64,000 nt of DNA from Pseudochelatococcus lubricantis (GTDB taxonomy: Bacteria > Pseudomonadota > Alphaproteobacteria > Rhizobiales > Beijerinckiaceae), in contig NZ_JBHLXC010000006.1 of NCBI RefSeq assembly GCF_042432495.1, positions 124,001 to 188,000 on the forward strand, in the 5' to 3' direction. How positions within the stretch are numbered: position 1 is the first letter of the stretch; each line of letters begins with the position of its first letter. A program made the position numbers and the translations under genes. The notes beneath the pieces are model-generated. The model made no database searches, was not told the DNA's origin, and was given only the letters and a program-made list of their open reading frames with translations. Shown piece by piece: positions 8,951-17,486 of the stretch.

Positions 8951-9951
8951 ACAGCTCGACGACCAACATCGCGCCGGCCCATCTCGCGGAAGTCAGGGTG
9001 TCGTTCCGCACGGCGGGCTTCGCCGCGCTCGCCATGTTCGCCATCCTTGCCGCGTTGCCGCTGCTGACCCTCGTCACGGGCGATGCCTTCGTGCTGGTGG
9101 TCGCGACGCGCATCATGATCTTCGCCTTGGCCGCGCTGTCGCTCGATCTCATCCTGGGCTTCGGGGCGCTGGTATCCTTCGGCCACGCCGCGTTCGTCGG
9201 CATCGGCGCCTATGCGGTCGCAATCCTGAATGCCTATGGCGTGAACGATCTGCTGGTGCAGAGCCTCGTCGCGGTAGCGGTCGCCGCGTTGTTCGCGCTG
9301 GTGACGGGGGCGATCAGCCTGCGCACGCGCGGGGTCTATTTCATTATGATCACGCTGGCCTTCGGGCAGATGCTGTACTTCCTGATGATCTCGCTGTCGG
9401 CTTTTGGCGGTGACGACGGCTATACGCTTCCCGCCCGCTCGACCGTGCTGGGGCTGCCGCTGCTCGAAAACAATCTCGTGATGTTCTATACGGTACTCGC
9501 GGTACTGGTGGGGGCGTTCCTGCTGGCGCGCATGCTGATCGCCTCGCGCTTCGGGCGGGTGCTGCGCGGCACGCGCGATAACGCGGTCCGCATGCAGGCC
9601 ATCGGCTTCTCACCCTCTCCGTATCAGCTCACGGCCTATGTCATCGCCGGCTCGATCGCGGCGCTGGCGGGCGTGCTGCTTGCCAACCAGGTGGAGTTCG
9701 TCTCGCCCGCCTACATGAGCTGGCAGCGTTCGGGCGAGCTGATCGTCATGGTGGTGCTCGGCGGCATGGGGACGCTCGCCGGGCCGATCGCGGGCGCCGC
9801 CGCCTTCATCCTGCTGGAGGAATGGCTGTCGTCGTTCTCGCAGCACTGGAAGCTCGGCTTCGGCCTGATCCTGCTGCTCGTCGTGCTGTTCAGCAAGGGC
9901 GGCGTGGGCGGGCTTGTGAAGCGGCTGCTGGGGGGCGCGCATCATGGCTGA
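8947..9951 (+). CDS. livM: Branched-chain amino acid-type ABC transporter permease LivM
   Basis: A 334-residue polytopic permease, partner of LivH. Family marks are ALSLDLILGFGALVSFGHAAFVGIGAYA, then RTRGVYFIMITLAFGQMLYFL, RVLRGTRDNAVRMQAIGF (the coupling region) and LGGMGTLAGPIAGAAAF near the C-terminus. Its start overlaps livH by four bases and its end overlaps livG by eight, so the set is translated as a unit. No family-length anomaly is seen. Confidence 0.93.
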   Translation: MNSSTTNIAPAHLAEVRVSFRTAGFAALAMFAILAALPLLTLVTGDAFVLVVATRIMIFALAALSLDLILGFGALVSFGHAAFVGIGAYAVAILNAYGVNDLLVQSLVAVAVAALFALVTGAISLRTRGVYFIMITLAFGQMLYFLMISLSAFGGDDGYTLPARSTVLGLPLLENNLVMFYTVLAVLVGAFLLARMLIASRFGRVLRGTRDNAVRMQAIGFSPSPYQLTAYVIAGSIAALAGVLLANQVEFVSPAYMSWQRSGELIVMVVLGGMGTLAGPIAGAAAFILLEEWLSSFSQHWKLGFGLILLLVVLFSKGGVGGLVKRLLGGAHHG

Positions 9952-10741
9952 AACCGGCGCCCTGCTTTCCGTCCGCAACCTGTCGAAGACCTACGGCGCG
10001 CTCGTCGTGACGGACAACGTCAGTCTCGACATTCCCGAGCGGGAGCTGCACGTCATCATCGGCCCCAATGGCGCCGGCAAGACGACGCTCATTCACCAGC
10101 TTTCCGGCCGGTTGCCGAGCAACGGCGGCAAGGTCGTCTTCGCCGGGGAGGATATCACGCGCCTGCCCATGCATCAGCGGGTGCGGCGGGGGCTGGCACG
10201 CTCCTTCCAGATCACGGCGCTGCTCGACGGCTTCACGGCGCTGGAAAACGTCGCCATTGCCGTGCAGGCGCGGTCGGGATCGAGCTTCCGGTTCTTCGCC
10301 CCCGTCGCGCGTGACTGGAAGCTGAACGACGAAGCCATGGCCGTGCTCGCACGTCTCGGCCTGGAGGACCGCGCCCATCGGCGGGCGGGCACGCTGTCGC
10401 ACGGCGAGAAGCGCCAGCTCGAAATCGCGGTGGCGCTTGCCACCGGCGCGCGGATGCTGCTGCTCGACGAACCGCTTGCGGGCACCAGCCACGAGGAATC
10501 CGCGGTACTGGTCGAGCTGATGCGCGCATTGAAACAGACGCACACGCTGATCCTCATCGAGCACGACATGGATGCCGTCTTCTCGCTCGCGGATCGTATC
10601 AGCGTGCTGGTTTACGGCAAGGTCATCGCTTCCGGGCCGCCCGCCGAGGTGCGGGCGCATCCGGAGGTGCGCGCCGCATACCTTGGCGACGAACAGGCGG
10701 ACAAGGCACCGGAAGCCGCTGCAGCGGGCGGGGGGAGATAG
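9944..10741 (+). CDS. livG: ABC transporter ATP-binding protein LivG
   Basis: A 265-residue cytoplasmic ATPase of the branched-chain type. It shows Walker A GPNGAGKTT (near residue 43), the signature LSHGEKRQLEIAVAL, Walker B MLLLDEPLAG, and the switch His in LILIEHDMDAVFSLADRI. The C-terminal tail GEVRAHPEVRAAYLGDE-like segment is typical of LivG. The last 15 residues are Ala/Gly-rich and not conserved. It energises the LivH/LivM channel together with LivF, which starts 3 bases later. Confidence 0.94.
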   Translation: MAETGALLSVRNLSKTYGALVVTDNVSLDIPERELHVIIGPNGAGKTTLIHQLSGRLPSNGGKVVFAGEDITRLPMHQRVRRGLARSFQITALLDGFTALENVAIAVQARSGSSFRFFAPVARDWKLNDEAMAVLARLGLEDRAHRRAGTLSHGEKRQLEIAVALATGARMLLLDEPLAGTSHEESAVLVELMRALKQTHTLILIEHDMDAVFSLADRISVLVYGKVIASGPPAEVRAHPEVRAAYLGDEQADKAPEAAAAGGGR

Positions 10742-10744
10742 GCG

Positions 10745-11458
10745 ATGTTGAGAATCGAAGGGCTGGAAAACGCCTACGGCGATTCCCGCATCCTGTTCGG
10801 CGTCGCGTTCAGCGTCAACGCGGGCGAGGTCGTGACGCTGCTCGGACGCAACGGCATGGGAAAGACGACGACGATCAAGTCGATCTTCGGCCTGCTGCCG
10901 CCGAAGGCGGGGCGCATCCTCATCGATGGTGAGGACGTCGCCGGCAAGCCGCCGTTCCAGATCGCGCGGCGGGGTCTCGGGCTGGTGCCGGAGGGGCGGC
11001 AGATATTTCCCACGCTCAGCGTGGAGGAAAACCTGGTCGCGACCGCGCGCGGCGCGGCCAATGGCGGCGCGGGGCGCGCGCCGCGCTGGACGCTGGAGAA
11101 GGTCTACGCCCTGTTCCCGCGCCTCAAGGAGCGGCGGCGCAACATGGGCAACCAGCTCTCCGGCGGCGAGCAGCAGATGCTCGCCATCGGCAGGGCATTG
11201 ATGACGAATCCGCGCCTCGTTGTGCTGGACGAGGCGACCGAGGGCCTCGCGCCGCTGATCCGGGATGAAATCTGGGCCTGCCTGCGCGCCATCCGGGACG
11301 CGGGCGAGGCCATCCTCGTCATCGACAAGAATGTCGATGCGTTGAGCCGCTTCGCCGACCGCCACGTCGTGATCGAGAAGGGCCGCATCGTCTGGATGGG
11401 CACCAGCGACGAGCTGCGCCGCACACCGAAGATCAAGGAGCAGTTCCTGCAAGTATGA
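10745..11458 (+). CDS. livF: ABC transporter ATP-binding protein LivF
   Basis: A 237-residue ATPase, second nucleotide-binding subunit of the importer. It shows Walker A GRNGMGKTT, the LivF-specific GLGLVPEGRQIFPTLSVEENL, the signature LSGGEQQMLAIGRAL, and Walker B LVVLDEATEGLAP. The H-loop residue is replaced: AILVIDKNVDAL has Lys-Asn where most members have EQN or EHD, which matches a known LivF subset. It completes the transporter; 198 bases separate it from the CoA ligase gene. Confidence 0.94.
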   Translation: MLRIEGLENAYGDSRILFGVAFSVNAGEVVTLLGRNGMGKTTTIKSIFGLLPPKAGRILIDGEDVAGKPPFQIARRGLGLVPEGRQIFPTLSVEENLVATARGAANGGAGRAPRWTLEKVYALFPRLKERRRNMGNQLSGGEQQMLAIGRALMTNPRLVVLDEATEGLAPLIRDEIWACLRAIRDAGEAILVIDKNVDALSRFADRHVVIEKGRIVWMGTSDELRRTPKIKEQFLQV

Positions 11459-11656
11459 CCCATGGCGGGAGAGCGGAGCACAGTCATGTCGAAATGCTTC
11501 AACTATAAAATAAAATGGCGACGCAGGGGATGACCGCAACTGCCCGGCAGATCGTGGAACGGAGCGGGGAAAGCGTGAAACGGGGAGCGATGCGGAGCAG
11601 GGGGCGCGCGACGGGCGCCCGGGCCGCATGGCCGACAGACACCAGAGGAGATTGAG

Positions 11657-13333
11657 ATGTCACAAGCCGATGCCGCGCCGGGCGGGCGCGCCACTTCCCG
11701 CCCCACGTCTCATGTCGATACCTTCGTTCTCGACCGTCTGCCGCCGCCGGAACTGCAGCCGGCATTCATCAATCTCGACCGGCTGAACTATCCCGAGCGC
11801 CTCAATGCCGTCGCCGAAATCGTCGACAAGCATGTGCGCGAGGGCCGGGGAGGGCGGCTCGCCGTCCGCGGGCCGGGCGTCCACTGGAGCTACGACGACC
11901 TCGCGCGCATCATCAACCGTCTGGCCAACGTGCTCGTGGGCAAGCTCGGCCTCGTGCCGGGCAACCGGGTGCTGCTGCGCGCGGCCAACACGCCCACCAT
12001 GGTGGCGCTCTACCTCGCCGTCATCAAGGCGGGCGGCATCGTCGTCGCCACCATGCCGCTGCTGCGCGCTAAGGAACTCGTGCCGATCATCGACAAGGCG
12101 CAGATCGCGCTGGCGTTCTCCGACGAAACGCTGATCACGGAACTGGCCGCGGCGGCGAGCGGCAATGCCTTTCTCAAGCGGGTGGTGACGTGGTCGGGCA
12201 ACCTGGGCGGCGAACTCGGCAGCCTGCTCGATGGCGTCCCGGATGCATTCGAGGCCGTGAACACTTTCGCCGACGATCCCTGCCTGCTCGGCTTCACCTC
12301 CGGCACCACCGGCGTGCCGAAGGCCACCATCCATTACCAGCGCGACCTGCTTGTCATCTGCGACTGCTACGCGAAGGAGATCCTGCGCGCCGATCCGGAC
12401 GACAGCTTCATCGGCTCCCCGCCGCTGGCGTTCACCTTCGGCCTCGGTGGGCTGGTGCTGTTTCCCTTCCGCATCGGCGCCTCCACCGTGCTGCCGGCGA
12501 AGAGCGCGCCCGACGACCTGGCGCGTGCGATCGGCGAGTACCGGCCGACCGTCTGCTTCACCGCGCCCACCGCTTACCGCGCGATCCTCGCCCGGATCGG
12601 GGAATACGACCTGTCGTCGCTGCGCAAGTGTGTCTCCGCCGGTGAGGCATTGCCGCTGCCGACCTTCAATGCATGGAAGGAAGCGACCGGCCTGACGCTG
12701 CTCGACGGCATCGGCAGCACCGAGCTGCTGCACATCTTCATCTCCGCGCGCGAGGAGGGCGTTCGCCCCGGCTGCACCGGCAAGCCCGTTCCGGGCTATG
12801 AGGCGCAGGTGGTCGACGACGCGGGCGGCCCCGTGCCGGACGGTACGCCCGGCCGCCTCGCGGTGCGCGGCCCCATCGGCTGCCGCTATCTCGACGATCC
12901 GCGCCAGGTGAACTACGTCCAGCACGGCTGGAACATTACCGGGGATACCTACATTCGCGACGAGGACGGCTACTTCCGGTACCAGGCGCGCAGCGACGAC
13001 ATGATCGTCTCCGCCGGCTACAATATCGGTGGGCCGGAAGTTGAGGCGAGCCTGCTGGCACACGAGGCCGTGCTGGAATGCGGCGTCGTCGCCGCGCCGG
13101 ATCCCGAACGCGGCAGCGTCGTCAAGGCCTACGTCGTCCTGCGCGAGGGCCATGTCGGCGACGACACGCTGCGCAAGACCCTGCAGGACCACGTCAAACA
13201 GGATCTCGCCCCTTACAAGTATCCGCGCGCCATCGAATTCGTCGACACGCTGCCGAAAACGGAATCGGGCAAGCTGCAACGTTTCTCGCTGCGCAAGCTT
13301 GCAGCCGAAACCGCGAAGGATACGCGGGAATGA
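11657..13333 (+). CDS. AMP-dependent acyl-CoA synthetase, benzoate/2-aminobenzoate-CoA ligase-like
   Basis: A 558-residue ANL-superfamily ligase that would activate a carboxylic acid to its CoA thioester using ATP. The N-terminal segment RLPPPELQPAFINLDRLNYPERLNA resembles aryl-CoA ligases. The AMP-binding P-loop is LLGFTSGTTGVPKATIHY, then FGLGGLVLFPFRIGAS, the adenine motif LDGIGSTELLHIF, the hinge region YQARSDDMIVSAGYNIGGPEVE, and the catalytic Lys in LPKTESGKLQRFSLR. Start ATG 11657 follows AGAGGAGATTGAG. It shares ATGA with the hydrolase gene. Residues lining the acyl pocket cannot be judged by eye, so benzoate, anthranilate or another aromatic acid all remain possible. Confidence 0.88.
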   Translation: MSQADAAPGGRATSRPTSHVDTFVLDRLPPPELQPAFINLDRLNYPERLNAVAEIVDKHVREGRGGRLAVRGPGVHWSYDDLARIINRLANVLVGKLGLVPGNRVLLRAANTPTMVALYLAVIKAGGIVVATMPLLRAKELVPIIDKAQIALAFSDETLITELAAAASGNAFLKRVVTWSGNLGGELGSLLDGVPDAFEAVNTFADDPCLLGFTSGTTGVPKATIHYQRDLLVICDCYAKEILRADPDDSFIGSPPLAFTFGLGGLVLFPFRIGASTVLPAKSAPDDLARAIGEYRPTVCFTAPTAYRAILARIGEYDLSSLRKCVSAGEALPLPTFNAWKEATGLTLLDGIGSTELLHIFISAREEGVRPGCTGKPVPGYEAQVVDDAGGPVPDGTPGRLAVRGPIGCRYLDDPRQVNYVQHGWNITGDTYIRDEDGYFRYQARSDDMIVSAGYNIGGPEVEASLLAHEAVLECGVVAAPDPERGSVVKAYVVLREGHVGDDTLRKTLQDHVKQDLAPYKYPRAIEFVDTLPKTESGKLQRFSLRKLAAETAKDTRE

Positions 13334-14217
13334 CGAACGCCCCGCTCTGGCAACCGGGCGGCGGCCCCCTTGCGGATATCGATGCGGCCTACGACAATGT
13401 GCTTGCCATCGGCGACGCACCGCGCTGGGCGGCGCGCTGGCAGGAACAGGCGGAAACGTTTCGCGCCGGCATGGCGGCGAGCGGGCGCGCGCAGCTCGAC
13501 ATCGCCTATGCCGACGGCCCCCGCCACCGCTACGATCTCTTCCTTCCCGAGGGGCGGACGGCCCGTGGCACCGCCGTTTTCGTGCATGGCGGATACTGGA
13601 GGGCCTTCGACAAGTCCGTGTGGTCGCATCTCGCGGCGGGGCTCGTCGCGGCGGGCTTCCGTGTCGCCCTGCCGAGCTACACGCTCTGCCCGGGGGCGCG
13701 CATCGCCGGCATCACCCGCGAGATCGCCCGTTTCGTCGATCATCTGGCCGGGACTTGCGAAGGGCCTATCCGCCTTTGCGGCCACTCGGCGGGCGGGCAT
13801 CTCGTCACGCGCATGCTGTGCGCGGATGCGCCGATTGCTCCCGCAACGGCCGCGCGCATTACGCGCGTGTTGTCAATCAGCGGCGTGCACGACTTGCGGC
13901 CGCTCGTCAACACCCACATGAATGCCGCCCTGCGGCTCGACGCCGGCGAAGCTGTTACCGAAAGCCCGGTGCTGCTCGCACCCCGGCCGGGGGCGCGGCT
14001 GATGTGCTGCGCGGGTGGCGGCGAACTGCCTGAGTTCCGGCGCCAGAACCTGCTGCTCGCCAATATCTGGCACGGGCTCGGCGCCTGGACGGAAGCCGTC
14101 GAGATCGCGGGCCGGCACCACTTCGACATTATCGAGGCGCTGCTCGATCCGGCGGGCGCGCCCTTCAACTGGCTGGCGGCAAACGATCAGCCTTCAATAA
14201 CGGGGAACCAGACATGA
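13330..14217 (+). CDS. Alpha/beta hydrolase, kynurenine formamidase-like
   Basis: A 295-residue alpha/beta hydrolase. The oxyanion-hole motif HGGYWRAFDKS is the signature of the arylformamidase group. The nucleophile elbow is CGHSAGGHL (Ser nucleophile), and the late His is in GRHHFDIIEAL. In tryptophan breakdown this group cleaves N-formylkynurenine; related members cleave other formamides or esters. The start ATG overlaps the CoA ligase stop (ATGA) and its stop overlaps the next start in the same way. No kynureninase or tryptophan dioxygenase is in view, so a true kynurenine route is not supported. It may instead remove an amide or ester group from the imported compound. Confidence 0.85.
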   Translation: MTNAPLWQPGGGPLADIDAAYDNVLAIGDAPRWAARWQEQAETFRAGMAASGRAQLDIAYADGPRHRYDLFLPEGRTARGTAVFVHGGYWRAFDKSVWSHLAAGLVAAGFRVALPSYTLCPGARIAGITREIARFVDHLAGTCEGPIRLCGHSAGGHLVTRMLCADAPIAPATAARITRVLSISGVHDLRPLVNTHMNAALRLDAGEAVTESPVLLAPRPGARLMCCAGGGELPEFRRQNLLLANIWHGLGAWTEAVEIAGRHHFDIIEALLDPAGAPFNWLAANDQPSITGNQT

Positions 14218-15452
14218 AAGCTCTCATCATCGGAGGCGGCATTGGCGGGTTGACGACAGCCCTGATGTTGCAAGCGCGCGGCATCGAGTGCGAGGTACAC
14301 GAGGCCGCATCGCAGATACGCGAACTGGGCGTGGGCATCAACGTGTTGCCGCATGCCATCAGCCAGCTTGCCGAACTGGGTCTTCTGCCCGCGCTCGACA
14401 GCGTCGGCATTCGCACGCGCGAGCTGATCTACACCACGCGGACCGGACAGGAGATCTGGCGCGAGCCGCGCGGCATCGATGCGGGCTACGACGTGCCGCA
14501 GTTCTCGATCCATCGGGGACATCTGCAGAAGTTGCTTTATGATGCGGTCGTCGCGCGGCTGGGCGCGGACGCCGTGCATGTCGGCCAGCCCTGCACGGGC
14601 TTCTCGCAGGATGCGGAAGGGGTTACCGCCCATTTCGCGCCCTCTGCCGCCATTCCCTCGGCGCGCGCTGACGTGTTGATCGCCGCAGATGGCATTCATT
14701 CGGCCATTCGCCGGCAACTGCATCCGGGTGAGGCCGGCATTCGCTGGAACGGCGTGTTGATGTGGCGCGGTGCCGTGGAGAGCGACGCCTTCCTCGACGG
14801 ACGTACGATGCTGATCGCCGGCGGCTTCACCTACAAGCTGGTACTCTATCCGATCGCGAGGAGCGCCACGCCCGGCAAGGTTCTCATCAACTGGGTCGTC
14901 AACTACCGCACTGCGAGCGACGGCACCCCGACACCGCCGCGCGAGGACTGGAACCAGCAGGGCACCCACGAGGAGCTGATGCCGCATGTGCGCCGTTTCG
15001 GTGTGGCGGTCACCGACCTTGAGGCGCTCGTGCGTGCGACGCCTGCCTTCTATAAATATCCCATGTGCGACCGCGATCCGCTGCCCTTCTGGACGCAGGG
15101 CCGCGCGACGCTGCTGGGTGACGCCGCCCATCCCATGTATCCCGTGGGTTCGAACGGCGCGAGCCAGGCCATCATCGACGCGCGCGTGCTCGCGGATGCG
15201 CTGGCGGTGGCCACCGATCCGCGTGAGGCGCTGGTGTCATATGCCGAAGCGCGCCTGCCCGCGACGGCGGAGATCGTGCGGCTCAACCGCCAGGGCGGCC
15301 CCGAGGGTGTCATCGACGAGGTGGAACGCCGTGCGCCCGAGGGCTGCGACGATCTCGACACCCTCATCAGCCTGGAGGAGCGGCGCGCCATCGTGCGCGG
15401 CTACGCGACGACGGCCGGCTTCGACAGAACGCAGGTCAACCGCGCCAAGTGA
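14214..15452 (+). CDS. FAD-dependent aromatic monooxygenase (PhzS/salicylate hydroxylase-like)
   Basis: A 412-residue class A flavoprotein monooxygenase. The N-terminal FAD motif is LIIGGGIGGLTTALMLQARG. The middle DG motif is ADVLIAADGIHSAIRRQL, and the C-terminal FAD ribityl motif is TLLGDAAHPMYPVGSNGASQAIIDA. These three motifs together are diagnostic for NAD(P)H-dependent ring hydroxylases. The MYPVGSNGASQ wording is closest to the PhzS-like group. It is coupled to the hydrolase gene by an ATGA overlap and followed 49 bases later by a cupin. The expected role is hydroxylation, or hydroxylation with decarboxylation, of an aromatic ring. Substrate unknown. Confidence 0.88.
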   Translation: MKALIIGGGIGGLTTALMLQARGIECEVHEAASQIRELGVGINVLPHAISQLAELGLLPALDSVGIRTRELIYTTRTGQEIWREPRGIDAGYDVPQFSIHRGHLQKLLYDAVVARLGADAVHVGQPCTGFSQDAEGVTAHFAPSAAIPSARADVLIAADGIHSAIRRQLHPGEAGIRWNGVLMWRGAVESDAFLDGRTMLIAGGFTYKLVLYPIARSATPGKVLINWVVNYRTASDGTPTPPREDWNQQGTHEELMPHVRRFGVAVTDLEALVRATPAFYKYPMCDRDPLPFWTQGRATLLGDAAHPMYPVGSNGASQAIIDARVLADALAVATDPREALVSYAEARLPATAEIVRLNRQGGPEGVIDEVERRAPEGCDDLDTLISLEERRAIVRGYATTAGFDRTQVNRAK

Positions 15453-15501
15453 GCGGCGCCGGACAAGTTTTCCTCACCTCAACCCCAGCACGGAGACGGA
15501 C

Positions 15502-15942
15502 ATGACGATACTGACAGCAGGCGTGACGAAGGCGGACGAATCCATCGACGATATCGTGTGGAACATTCTGGGCCAGACCTACGTGCCCAAGACCAGGACG
15601 GACGAGTCGTTCTCCTGGCATGCGACGTTTCCGGCCGGCACTTTCGTGCCGCCGCACATCCATACCACGCAGGACGAGTTCATCTACGTGCTGGAGGGCC
15701 GCTACGACGTCGTGCTCGACGGTCAACCGGCGGCCGCGACCGCCGGCGACCTGATCCGGCTGCCCCGCAACGTTCCGCATGGCATCTTCAACAAGTCGGG
15801 TCAGACGGCGAAGGCCCTGTTCTGGGTTTCACCGACGGGCCGGCTGTGGGAACTGTTCACGCAAATCCACAACGTTGCCGACCCCGAAGAAGTCGTGCGC
15901 ATCGCCGCCCGGCACGAGGTGAACTTCCTGCCGCCTGCGTGA
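15502..15942 (+). CDS. Small cupin-domain protein
   Basis: A 146-residue single-domain cupin. Cupin motif 1 is PPHIHTTQDEFIYVLEG (two His and a Glu as metal ligands) and motif 2 is GDLIRLPRNVPHGIFNKS (third His). This spacing resembles quercetin-dioxygenase-like cupins, so it could be a metal-dependent ring-cleaving or isomerising enzyme. It is the last gene of the aromatic operon and is followed by a strong hairpin. The ATG at 15502 was chosen because a GGAG site lies about 9 bases upstream and the frame upstream is not protein-like. Confidence 0.84.
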   Translation: MTILTAGVTKADESIDDIVWNILGQTYVPKTRTDESFSWHATFPAGTFVPPHIHTTQDEFIYVLEGRYDVVLDGQPAAATAGDLIRLPRNVPHGIFNKSGQTAKALFWVSPTGRLWELFTQIHNVADPEEVVRIAARHEVNFLPPA

Positions 15943-15971
15943 CGCGGCTGAGCCCTTCCACCAAAAGTAAA

Positions 15972-16010
15972 CGCCGGCGTGCTTCCGCTTTCAACGGAGG
16001 CACGCTGGCG
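15972..16010. terminator. Bidirectional-looking hairpin terminator between convergent operons
   Basis: A 16-bp stem with two G-T pairs and a 7-base loop (CTTTCAA). The left arm begins CGCCGGCGTGC and the right arm ends GCACGCTGGCG. For leftward transcripts the stem is followed by TTTACTTTTGG, a T-rich tail, so it best suits the MaoC-acyltransferase mRNA. It also lies 29 bases after the cupin stop. Confidence 0.72.
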
Positions 16011-16055
16011 TCGCACCGGAAAACGCAAACCGTTTCCGTGAAGCGCTGACAGACT

Positions 16056-17480
16056 CTATCGCGCGATGGAATGCGCGAATGTCAGCTTGGCGAGTGCCGC
16101 GGAGGCGATTCGTGCGCGCAGCGAATCCGCGCGGCTTGTCAGGATGATCGGCACCCGCGCGCCGAGCACGAGCCCGGCGGCGTCCGCGTGGGCGAAATAG
16201 ACGAGTTGCCGCGCCAGCATGTTGCCGGCTTCGAGATCGGGCACCAGCAGAATGTCCGCCTGCCCTGCGACGGGGGAAACGATGCCCTTGGCGCTCGCGG
16301 CGTCGCGGTTGATGGCGTTGTCGAACGCGAGCGGCCCGTCAACCTTGCCGCCGACGATCTGCCCGCGCAGCGCCATCACGGTCAGCGCCGCCGCCTCCAG
16401 CGTGGCCGGCATCTTGTCGTTGACCTTCTCGACGGCTGCCAGTGCCGCCACCAGCGGCTCCTCCACACCGACGGAATGCAGGAAGTCGATGGCGTTCTGG
16501 CAGATGTCGCGCTTGTGCGCGAGCGTCGGCCGGATGTTGATGGCGGCGTCGGTGACGATCAGCGGCTTGTCGTAGGCGGGCACGTCCATGGCGTAGACGT
16601 GGCTGACGCGCCGTTCCGTCCGCAGGTTGCTGCCGTGCGCCAGCACGACGGTAAGCAACTCGTCGGTATGCAGGCTGCCCTTCATCAGCGCATCCACCCT
16701 GCCGGCGGCCACGAGTTCCACGGCCCGGGCGGCGGCGGCGTGGCTGTGGGGCGCGGACTCGATCGGCAGGCCGTCGAGCACGATGCCGGCGGCTTCCGCG
16801 ATCTGGCGGATGCGCGCCTCCGGTCCGACAAGCACGGGCTCGATGATCCCTTCCGCGCGCACCTCCACCGCGGCGGCGAGCGAATCCGCCGTGCACGGAT
16901 GCACGATGGCGGTGCGCAGCGCCGTTCCCTGCTTCGCGCGCGCGACGAAGCTCTCGAACAGGTCGTGCCGCTGCACCGAAATTTCCGGCAACGGCTTCTG
17001 AGGCCATTCCACCTTGCGGTCGGGCGCGATGACCGTCGCCGTGCCGGTCAGCACCTCGTCGCCATGCTGGTTGAAGCAGCGCGTGTCGAGAATGACGAAG
17101 TGCTTGTCGGGCCGCTTCTCGGTCACCACCACGGTCGCGGTGATGGTGTCGCCGAGGCTCACCGGCTTCACGAACCGCAGGTTCTGGCCGAGATAGACCG
17201 TGCCCGGGCCGGGGAGCCGCGTGCCGAGCAGCGCCGAGATCAGCGCCGCCGTCCACATGCCGTGCGCGACCACGTGGCCGAACAGCCCTGTGGCTGCGAA
17301 GGCGCTGTCGAGGTGGGCGGGGTTGACGTCTCCCGAAACGGCGGCGAACAGGTCTATATCGTCGCGCCCCACGGTGCGCGTCAGCGATGCTTCATCACCC
17401 ACCGCGATTTCGTCGAAAGTGCGGTTACGCAGCACGTGGCCGTTCCGCGGCGTCTGGCCGTTCCCTTGTGCGCTGGTCAT
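16056..17480 (-). CDS. Bifunctional MaoC-like enoyl-CoA hydratase / phosphate acyltransferase
   Basis: A 474-residue fusion. Residues about 15-150 form a MaoC-like hotdog domain: the VGDEASLTRTV entry and the hydratase motif NPAHLDSAFAATGLFGHVVAHGMW carry the catalytic Asp and His. Residues about 165-470 form a PTA/PTB phosphate acetyl/butyryltransferase domain with ALMKGSLHTDELL and GQADILLVPDLEAGNMLARQLVYFA. The first domain would supply or use (R)-3-hydroxyacyl-CoA; the second exchanges acyl-CoA and acyl phosphate. It starts 6 bases after the PHA synthase stop, so the two are one operon and the link to polyhydroxyalkanoate turnover is likely. No acetate kinase gene follows. Confidence 0.9.
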   Translation of the reverse strand: MTSAQGNGQTPRNGHVLRNRTFDEIAVGDEASLTRTVGRDDIDLFAAVSGDVNPAHLDSAFAATGLFGHVVAHGMWTAALISALLGTRLPGPGTVYLGQNLRFVKPVSLGDTITATVVVTEKRPDKHFVILDTRCFNQHGDEVLTGTATVIAPDRKVEWPQKPLPEISVQRHDLFESFVARAKQGTALRTAIVHPCTADSLAAAVEVRAEGIIEPVLVGPEARIRQIAEAAGIVLDGLPIESAPHSHAAAARAVELVAAGRVDALMKGSLHTDELLTVVLAHGSNLRTERRVSHVYAMDVPAYDKPLIVTDAAINIRPTLAHKRDICQNAIDFLHSVGVEEPLVAALAAVEKVNDKMPATLEAAALTVMALRGQIVGGKVDGPLAFDNAINRDAASAKGIVSPVAGQADILLVPDLEAGNMLARQLVYFAHADAAGLVLGARVPIILTSRADSLRARIASAALAKLTFAHSIAR

Positions 17481-17486
17481 GAGGTC

